In this document: positions 5,617 through 11,037 of the stretch, one piece after another
How positions within the stretch are numbered: the stretch's first letter is position 1
Layout: each line of letters opens with the position of its first letter
From: a virus
IMG/VR virus record: IMGVR_UViG_3300040815_000695
Span: 1 to 26,975 of that record
Strand: one strand, 5' to 3'
DNA: 26,975 nt
The notes under the pieces: generated by a model
The model's input: the letters and a program-made list of their open reading frames with translations, nothing else
Databases searched by the model: none
Told to the model about the DNA's origin: nothing
Program-made: the position numbers and the translations under genes

Positions 5617-6905
5617 TTGTATACTTTACTTGTATTTAAGTTCTTCGTAATTGCTGTAGTACCAAAGTTGGCACTTGCATCATATGATACTGTCCACTTT
5701 GCACCATCAAATTCAATAATATCGTTTTCTGATGCATCAACATTCCACTCTGGATAACCTGCTTTGGAAAGATCTTCTGTTATTAAATATCGTTGTCCAA
5801 TTACAAGGTTTGGTATTGTACCATCGCCTGGTACATTACTATGAGGGTTAATAATTTTATCAATATTGCCTATTGTAGAAGCAGGCAATGTGTCAGTATC
5901 CAAATTAAATATAAGTTGACTATCATCTGATGGATGTTTTGCAATAGTACCTGCAATATCCTGTGAGTCATCCTCCATATCATTAGTGATTTTTAATTTT
6001 AAAATACTGGTGTTATCTTTTAATTCCTTGTCATACAATGCTAGTAAATCAGACCAACTCTTAGTCTCTATACCTCCTGAGTCATATAAAGTTGCAGAGT
6101 TGCCCAATATACTAACTTTGTAATTACCTGGCGAAACAATTAAACGTGATTGTATATCAAAACTTCTAAAGAAGTCTGCTATGTCTTCATCATATCCAAT
6201 TTCGCTTAATGATTGTCCACCAAAATCAGTTATTATATTACTGTGAATCTCATGTATAATACTCTGTCTTTTAACTTTTGCAGGAGGATTAATCCATATA
6301 GGCAATATAAATGTTAATGTTGTTACATCAATTTGCTCATCTACTCCTGCCGGAATACTTCTATTAGTAAACTGTATATCTGTTAATTCGACTTCAACAA
6401 TTGAGGTCCAATCAAACGGATTAGAATTTTGTTGTAACTGTATTGTTGGATTAAATAGAACTAATATCTGTTCCATTAATTGTAATTTTGTATCAGTATT
6501 AGGTGTCCATATATCAACTTGCATTGTTAAGTTGTAAGGTACTGGCATATACCTGTTAATAGTATATTGGTTGCCTTGCGTACTTTCATAACTTTGTGTA
6601 TCTTCGTTAAATTTACGCTCTGTTATACTTTTGGTATCTGTAAAGAAAGGATCTTGTGTCCTATCTCTGGCAATTTGTAAACTTTGGATACTCACACCTA
6701 TAAAAGGTGTGCTGTTAATAACATTTTCTGAATTTTGTCTAAGTATATGCGAAACCATTCTACTTGGATCTGCATATCTTATAGGCACAGTATTATATCT
6801 TTCGTCTTCGCCGTCTCTACTACCTTCTTTGACTTTGAATGCATGAAATATTCTAATAAATTGTAGAATATATCTTCTAATTTGTTCATCATACCAGTAC
6901 TGCAT
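5544..6905 (-). CDS. 15: Tail terminator / sheath stabiliser, T4 gp15-like, with C-terminal extension (453 aa)
   Basis: The first 225 residues match T4 gp15 in pattern. They include an opening YWYDEQIRRYILQFIRIFHAF helix, then VPIRYADPSRM (40-50), a long insertion, and PVPYNLTMQVDIWTPNTD (121-138) followed by a LMEQIL-FNP helix (143-153). In T4 gp15 caps the tail tube and sheath and joins them to the neck. T4 gp15 is 272 aa, and the extra 200 residues here form an added beta-rich region with Trp-containing repeats (FDGAKWTVSYD at 399-409, KVYKWTGTQWLSIYEG at 427-442) like those in gp14 and gp18. The gene follows gp14 by 2 nt. Its 3' end overlaps the Nudix gene by at least 58 nt. A TATAAATA box within gp14 could give it an extra late promoter. 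Confidence 0.85.
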   Translation of the reverse strand: MQYWYDEQIRRYILQFIRIFHAFKVKEGSRDGEDERYNTVPIRYADPSRMVSHILRQNSENVINSTPFIGVSIQSLQIARDRTQDPFFTDTKSITERKFNEDTQSYESTQGNQYTINRYMPVPYNLTMQVDIWTPNTDTKLQLMEQILVLFNPTIQLQQNSNPFDWTSIVEVELTDIQFTNRSIPAGVDEQIDVTTLTFILPIWINPPAKVKRQSIIHEIHSNIITDFGGQSLSEIGYDEDIADFFRSFDIQSRLIVSPGNYKVSILGNSATLYDSGGIETKSWSDLLALYDKELKDNTSILKLKITNDMEDDSQDIAGTIAKHPSDDSQLIFNLDTDTLPASTIGNIDKIINPHSNVPGDGTIPNLVIGQRYLITEDLSKAGYPEWNVDASENDIIEFDGAKWTVSYDASANFGTTAITKNLNTSKVYKWTGTQWLSIYEGEYNPGYWTLVL

Positions 6906-6907
6906 AT

Positions 6908-7981
6908 TTAATTGTCCGTCTTAGGTTTAACAACTTTACTTAGGTTTGTTCTTTCATTAGTTACAGTACCATCTGTGTTTGTTGTCTCTGTCGTGTTATT
7001 TATAAAGCCATCAAGGATTCTGTTTGCACTAGAGAACACTCTCTTACTGTCATCTGCAACTTTCACCCAGCGATTACCTGATTTCTTAAATATCCTACTA
7101 GGTGAAAAGTCTGTTCTTAAGAAATAATCACCATCAACTGCGGCTAATGGAAATGTTATTCCACTACCCAATAGTGTAGCACCATTTGGTGCACCTTCAA
7201 CAGTTCCTATAAATGGTTTGCCTTTGGCAGTTTCATCCACAAATAAATGAGTACCTGCGGCATAATAAGGATCCTGTGGAACATTATTTTCTGCTTGTTT
7301 TATAATAGCATCTGAAATATCAATTTCATCTTTGTATGTACTGATGATATTTCGTAAATCGTCTTCTTCATCACCATAGCCAATAATATCTCTGTATTCT
7401 TGACTGTCGCTTATTGGACCTAATTTACATCTCCACATATGAGGCCACCAATTTGGATCAAATCCTTCTGAAGGCCTACTTGCATCTGTAATTACATAAA
7501 ATCTGTTTATGGCATCTTTGCGTTCATCGAGTAATAAATCATCTCTCATATGAGGTAATTCTATAACATCGCCTGCCATAAGTTTTCTGCCTAATGTTGA
7601 TACCATTGTGTCAATGTGAAAATTGATGAACAATGTGTCATTTTGTAAGAACATACCAAATTGTGTTAAATCAAAGTCTGAATCACTTACAGTATATGTT
7701 CCTCTGAGTTCATATATGTCATCATCATACTTTCTGTCTCTATTTTCTAAAAATAATACATCCTGTATGAATGTTTCACCAGTTTTTTGATCGCCGTCTG
7801 AGTCGTAACTGTTATCCTGCTGAGGTTGTGTAAAGTCCTTTGTGTCCCCTTGATCGTGAACACCCAGATATTTGTGTACATTTACCCCAGTACCACCAGC
7901 ATAAATATTCTCCGCTACGATACCGCCGACAAACTTATAGTCGTTTCTTTTGACCGGATTCCATAAACTAATTTTAGGCAT
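6908..7981 (-). CDS. 14: Neck protein, T4 gp14-like (357 aa)
   Basis: The central region is strongly typical of marine gp14 homologues: DVLFLENRDRKYDDDIYELRG (73-93), FGMFLQNDTLFINFHID (108-124), GRKLMAGDVIELPHMRD (131-147) and INRFYVITDASRP (158-170). Gp14 works with gp13 and gp15 to close the packaged head and attach the tail. T4 gp14 is 256 aa, and the extra C-terminal part here carries a segment GDYFLRTDFSPSRIFKKSG with a following Trp305, a module shared with gp15 and gp18. The ATG at 7981 is placed exactly 6 nt after a GATAAATA late box on the minus strand, so a leaderless late mRNA is expected. It heads the inverted four-gene operon. Confidence 0.88.
   Translation of the reverse strand: MPKISLWNPVKRNDYKFVGGIVAENIYAGGTGVNVHKYLGVHDQGDTKDFTQPQQDNSYDSDGDQKTGETFIQDVLFLENRDRKYDDDIYELRGTYTVSDSDFDLTQFGMFLQNDTLFINFHIDTMVSTLGRKLMAGDVIELPHMRDDLLLDERKDAINRFYVITDASRPSEGFDPNWWPHMWRCKLGPISDSQEYRDIIGYGDEEDDLRNIISTYKDEIDISDAIIKQAENNVPQDPYYAAGTHLFVDETAKGKPFIGTVEGAPNGATLLGSGITFPLAAVDGDYFLRTDFSPSRIFKKSGNRWVKVADDSKRVFSSANRILDGFINNTTETTNTDGTVTNERTNLSKVVKPKTDN
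6997..7004 (-). promoter_or_regulatory. Possible internal late promoter for gp15
   Basis: Read on the minus strand, 7004 to 6997 is TATAAATA, the exact T4 late consensus. It lies in the 3' part of gp14, about 92 nt upstream of the gp15 start. It also encodes gp14 residues, so chance occurrence is possible. Confidence 0.35.
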
Positions 7982-7986
7982 AACTG

Positions 7987-7994
7987 TATTTATC
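7987..7994 (-). promoter_or_regulatory. T4-late-type promoter, leaderless for gp14
   Basis: On the minus strand GATAAATA (7994 to 7987) is followed by five bases (CAGTT) and then the gp14 ATG at 7981. This is the same 5-nt gap as at gp13, gp16, gp17, FNR and the 411-aa gene. Confidence 0.7.
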
Positions 7995-7997
7995 AGA

Positions 7998-8026
7998 TTG
8001 ACAACTGATTATTTTTTTGCTATTAT
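7998..8026 (+). promoter_or_regulatory. Sigma70-type promoter, leaderless for the 69-aa gene
   Basis: TTGACA at 7998-8003 and TATTAT at 8021-8026 are spaced by 17 nt. The next ATG (8033) is 7 nt after the -10 box, at the expected transcription start. It stands back to back with the gp14 late promoter, only 3 bp apart. Confidence 0.75.
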
Positions 8027-8032
8027 ACATTC

Positions 8033-8242
8033 ATGGAAATTGCAGAATACATTATATTTGGTATTTGTATTATAGGTGTAGGTTACACTTCGTACAATAT
8101 TGGTCACAAAGACGGCATAGACACAGGCATCAAACTTGGTGCTGGTTTTATGTATGAGAAGTTTTGGTCTTTGGGTAAACCACGTAAAAGAGATCCTCAA
8201 GTAAGATACATTGAAATGACAAAAGACGATATTATTTTATAA
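8033..8242 (+). CDS. Small single-pass membrane protein (69 aa)
   Basis: ATG at 8033 sits at the predicted transcription start of a strong sigma70-type promoter. Residues 4-24 are a hydrophobic helix containing several Gly (YIIFGICIIGVGYTSYNIG), followed by KDGIDTGIKLGAGFMYEKF and a basic C-terminal part. This gives a membrane anchor with a cytoplasmic tail. Similar one-helix proteins with a GxxxG-rich anchor and a short polar tail occur in other T4-like phages near early promoters. No function is known to me. Its 3' end leads into the promoter of the following gene. Confidence 0.6.
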   Translation: MEIAEYIIFGICIIGVGYTSYNIGHKDGIDTGIKLGAGFMYEKFWSLGKPRKRDPQVRYIEMTKDDIIL

Positions 8243-8253
8243 TAAATCTTTAT

Positions 8254-8281
8254 TTGACACCCTTTTTGCCAAAAATATTAT
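8254..8281 (+). promoter_or_regulatory. Sigma70-type promoter for the 387-aa gene
   Basis: TTGACA at 8254-8259 and TATTAT at 8276-8281 are spaced by 16 nt. Start of transcription is expected near 8288, giving a leader of about 24 nt before ATG 8312. No clear Shine-Dalgarno sequence is seen in that leader. Confidence 0.65.
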
Positions 8282-8311
8282 ATATAGTTTTAAAATTGAG
8301 TAATTATTGGT

Positions 8312-9475
8312 ATGGCTAGAAAGAAAACACAGAGATCTATATATGTTACAACAGAGCCTGATTGGAAGACTCTTAAACTTGTAACGGATAAAGAAGAACA
8401 GGTAAAAGCATTTCGCAGTTGCGAATATTTTGCCAGGACAGAGGTTAGTAAAACTAAAGGACTGCCTATTGTAAAAGATTGGCTTAAAAACCACACAGGA
8501 TGGACGCCAGAAGAAGTAAAGATTATTTTAGCAAATCCAGATTGGACATTTAGTTCATGCATTAGCACAATTTTTGTTTGGCACAAATTAGGTTATATGC
8601 CAGACCATTTAAGAGAACACTACGAAAAACGTAAAAACGAAGAGTGGTTACCACGTGGCAAAAAGGCTTTAGAAGAAAAGGTTGAAAAAATTGAGCAAAA
8701 ATTAGCAAAGCCTGTAATCAGCATTCAAGAACGAATGAAAGAACAAGTAAGTGATTTATGCGGTAATATCGAAGGCTTCTTAGACGAGATGGTTGACGGT
8801 TCTAAAACAATTAAAGATTTTGATCCTTATAAAATGATGATGTCATATCAAACTGAAATTAAAGGTCCACATGCTAAAATTATAAAAGAAGAATTTGCGG
8901 CTCAACATGCCGAAGCACTAGAAGTATTAGAATGGAAGGACGAAGAACTAAAAGAAGCATACAGCCACTTCGATGCTAAAATGCGTAAAGCCTTCGTACA
9001 GTACTACGAAACGATTAATACTGCTTGTGATACTATCATAGCAACAAAAGCCACTACACGCAAGGCTCGTAAGCCTAAGGCACGGTCTAAAGAGGCTATC
9101 GTGAAGAAATTAAAGTATGCAGTAAACTTTCCTGAACTAGGACTAGCAAGTTTGCACCCAACAGACATTGTGTACGCAAATGAAGTTTGGATATACAACA
9201 CTAAAACTAGAAAAATAGGTGTATATCGTGCAAAAAACATTGACCCTAAGAACATGCAAAGACCTGGTACAGGCATTATGGTAAAAGGAACAACATTACA
9301 AGACTATGACGAAGATACCAGCATACAAAAAACTTTGAGAAAACCAGCAGAAATGATTAAAGGATTTGATGCAGGCAAAATGAAATGCAAAAAATCATTT
9401 GAAGAACTTACTACAACCCCTACTAAAATGAACGGTAGATTTAATGAGCACACAATCATACTAAGAACTTTTTGA
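8312..9475 (+). CDS. Conserved phage protein of unknown function (387 aa)
   Basis: The protein is soluble and highly charged. Residues 1-100 hold an N-terminal domain with several Trp (DWKTLKL, DWLKNHTGWTPEE, NPDWTFSS, VWHKLGYMP). Residues 105-250 are predicted long helices, probably coiled coil (KALEEKVEKIEQKLAKP and on). A basic patch TTRKARKPKARSKEAIVKKLKY lies at about 248-269, which could contact nucleic acid. The C-terminal part is beta-rich (VWIYNTKTRKIGVYRAK). I do not recognise a family, but such proteins occur next to neck genes in marine T4-like phages. The sigma70-type promoter suggests early or middle expression, so it need not be structural. Its stop TGA overlaps the late promoter of gp13. 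Confidence 0.65.
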   Translation: MARKKTQRSIYVTTEPDWKTLKLVTDKEEQVKAFRSCEYFARTEVSKTKGLPIVKDWLKNHTGWTPEEVKIILANPDWTFSSCISTIFVWHKLGYMPDHLREHYEKRKNEEWLPRGKKALEEKVEKIEQKLAKPVISIQERMKEQVSDLCGNIEGFLDEMVDGSKTIKDFDPYKMMMSYQTEIKGPHAKIIKEEFAAQHAEALEVLEWKDEELKEAYSHFDAKMRKAFVQYYETINTACDTIIATKATTRKARKPKARSKEAIVKKLKYAVNFPELGLASLHPTDIVYANEVWIYNTKTRKIGVYRAKNIDPKNMQRPGTGIMVKGTTLQDYDEDTSIQKTLRKPAEMIKGFDAGKMKCKKSFEELTTTPTKMNGRFNEHTIILRTF

Positions 9476-9481
9476 TAAATA
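9474..9481 (+). promoter_or_regulatory. T4-late-type promoter, leaderless for gp13
   Basis: GATAAATA overlaps the TGA stop of the preceding gene. The ATG at 9487 is exactly 6 nt after the last base. This argues for the start at 9487 and against the upstream in-frame TTG at 9472, which lies before the predicted transcription start. Confidence 0.7.
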
Positions 9482-9486
9482 GTTGT

Positions 9487-10242
9487 ATGAGTGCAACAGA
9501 AACCCCTAGAGATAGACTAATTACAGAGATCAAGTTACGATTAGGTGACGGAATGATCGATGTGGAATTAGATCCAGAACACTACAATCTAGCAATAGAC
9601 AGAGCAATACAGACTTTAAGAAGTAGAAGTGATTCCGCTGTTGAAGAAAGTTATGCTTTTTTGCAAACACAACCAGATGTACAAGAATACACACTTCCAG
9701 GTGAAGTATTAAATATCAGAAAAGTATATCGTAGAGGTGTTGGTGGTGGTAATATAGGAACAGGCACAAACTTTGATCCGTTTGATGTAGCATTTCAAAA
9801 CACATATCTAATTAATGCAGGTGTTGTTGGCGGTCTAGCCAACTATGATGCATTTACCCAATATAAAGAAACACTTAACAGAATATTTGGTGGAGATTAT
9901 GACTTTACATTCAATACAAATACCAAAGTGTTAAAACTATTGCGTAAGATATCTATAACAGAAGACATAATGATACAGATTTCTAATTTAGTACCAGAAC
10001 AAAATTTATTAGAGAATGAGTATTCTAGACCTTGGATGGCAGATTGGGCATTAGCAGAAGCAAAAATGATGCTCGGTGAAGCAAGAAGTAAATATACTTC
10101 AGGCTTACCAGGGCCACAAGGTTCAGTGCAATTAAATGGCGAGGCTTTAAAGCAAGAGGCCATGACTGAGAAAGAAAGATTACTAACGTCAATAATTAAT
10201 ATGGAAGAAGGAAATAAAAATTACGGCTTTGTTATAGGATAA
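9487..10242 (+). CDS. 13: Neck protein, T4 gp13-like (251 aa)
   Basis: The N-terminus (PRDRLITEIKLRLGDGMIDVELDPEHYNLAIDRAI) aligns in pattern with the start of T4 gp13, which has a similar LGAPIINVELTPDQI segment. The end matches too: a W-DWALAEAK-LGEAR helix, a GLPGPQGSVQLNGEALKQEA segment equivalent to the gp13 LPGGVTIDGQRLIEEA, and a terminal YGFVIG like T4 FGILVG. Gp13 forms a ring under the portal and with gp14 seals the head after packaging. T4 gp13 is 309 aa, so this version is shorter. Start chosen at ATG 9487 from promoter spacing. It abuts the dNMP kinase gene with no intergenic bases. Confidence 0.87.
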   Translation: MSATETPRDRLITEIKLRLGDGMIDVELDPEHYNLAIDRAIQTLRSRSDSAVEESYAFLQTQPDVQEYTLPGEVLNIRKVYRRGVGGGNIGTGTNFDPFDVAFQNTYLINAGVVGGLANYDAFTQYKETLNRIFGGDYDFTFNTNTKVLKLLRKISITEDIMIQISNLVPEQNLLENEYSRPWMADWALAEAKMMLGEARSKYTSGLPGPQGSVQLNGEALKQEAMTEKERLLTSIINMEEGNKNYGFVIG

Positions 10243-10923
10243 ATGAACACAATAGGATTATTAGGTAATATAGGATCAGGTAAAAACACCGTAGCACAAT
10301 ACTTGGCAACTAAAGGTTGCATTCCAACTTCATTCGCAGGCCCACTAAAAGACTTATGTGCAAATGTATTTGGCTGGGATAGAGATTTACTAGAAGGTGA
10401 AACAGACGAAAGCAGACAGTTTAGAGAAACTGTTGATATGTTTTGGAGCAAAAAATTAAGCATATCTAATTTTACACCTAGATTAGCATTACAATTAATA
10501 GGCACAGATGTAATGCGTAATCATTTCAATGAAAACATCTGGATCAGCAGTTTAGAATACAGAGTTAAAAAACTACATCATCAAAACGAGTGTGTTGTTA
10601 TCAGTGATTGTAGATTTCAAAACGAAGTAAAAATTATACAGGCTATGAATGGCACAATTATTCTTGTTGAAAGAGAAGAAAAACCAGAATGGTATGACAT
10701 TGCTCTAAAGGCCAATCAAGGCGATGCAGTAGCAAGGCATATAATGAATAGAGATTTCAAACAGATTCACGCCAGTGAATGGGATTGGATCGGCTGTCAC
10801 ATTGACTTTACTGTAAAAAATAATAGCACAAAAGAAGAACTTTTTGAACAAATAGATCAAATATTAGAAAAACTTCCAACAAAACCAGAAATATTCACTG
10901 AAAATACCATAGAGATAATTTAA
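10243..10923 (+). CDS. 1: Deoxynucleoside monophosphate kinase, T4 gp1-like (226 aa)
   Basis: This enzyme phosphorylates dNMPs to dNDPs and recycles nucleotides for phage DNA synthesis. The P-loop GNIGSGKNT is at residues 8-16. FAGPLKDLCANVFGWDRDLLEG (31-52) and PRLALQLIGTDVMRNHF (79-95) match the T4 gp1 and related dNMP kinase NMP-binding and lid segments, and ISDCRFQNE (119-127) is the second conserved block. T4 gp1 is 241 aa. The ATG immediately follows the gp13 stop, so the two are co-transcribed and coupled. It is the only nucleotide-metabolism gene in the structural block, apart from the Nudix gene. Confidence 0.9.
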   Translation: MNTIGLLGNIGSGKNTVAQYLATKGCIPTSFAGPLKDLCANVFGWDRDLLEGETDESRQFRETVDMFWSKKLSISNFTPRLALQLIGTDVMRNHFNENIWISSLEYRVKKLHHQNECVVISDCRFQNEVKIIQAMNGTIILVEREEKPEWYDIALKANQGDAVARHIMNRDFKQIHASEWDWIGCHIDFTVKNNSTKEELFEQIDQILEKLPTKPEIFTENTIEII

Positions 10924-10928
10924 GGTCT

Positions 10929-10936
10929 TATTTATC
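10929..10936 (-). promoter_or_regulatory. Possible antisense late box after the dNMP kinase gene
   Basis: Read on the minus strand this is GATAAATA, like the late boxes of the window, and it points back into the dNMP kinase gene. No minus-strand gene follows, so it would make an antisense RNA or be a chance match. Confidence 0.25.
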
Positions 10937-10945
10937 ATTTTTCCT

Positions 10946-10969
10946 AAAAATTACTGAATAGTCATTTTT
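10946..10969 (+). terminator. Weak hairpin after the dNMP kinase gene
   Basis: AAAAAT-T-ACT (10946-10955) can pair with AGT-C-ATTTTT (10960-10969) around a GAAT loop, with one mismatch. It is AT-rich and ends in a U run, so it could be a weak bidirectional terminator. It lies 22 nt after the stop and before the sheath promoter. Confidence 0.3.
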
Positions 10970-10995
10970 ATAATACCACGATTATTGCATTTTTT

Positions 10996-11003
10996 AATAA
11001 ATA
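10996..11003 (+). promoter_or_regulatory. T4-late-type promoter for the tail sheath gene
   Basis: AATAAATA with predicted start near 11009 gives a 29-nt leader. The leader carries AGGAG at 11027-11031, 6 nt before ATG 11038. Unlike several neighbours this transcript has a standard leader. Confidence 0.65.
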
Positions 11004-11037
11004 CATGTAACCAAACAAGGTATTATAGGAGAAAAAT

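Noticed and set aside
9472-9486. Upstream TTG start for gp13 (five extra residues)
   Set aside because: It overlaps the late promoter box and precedes the predicted transcription start; ATG 9487 fits the 6-nt rule and the conserved N-terminus.
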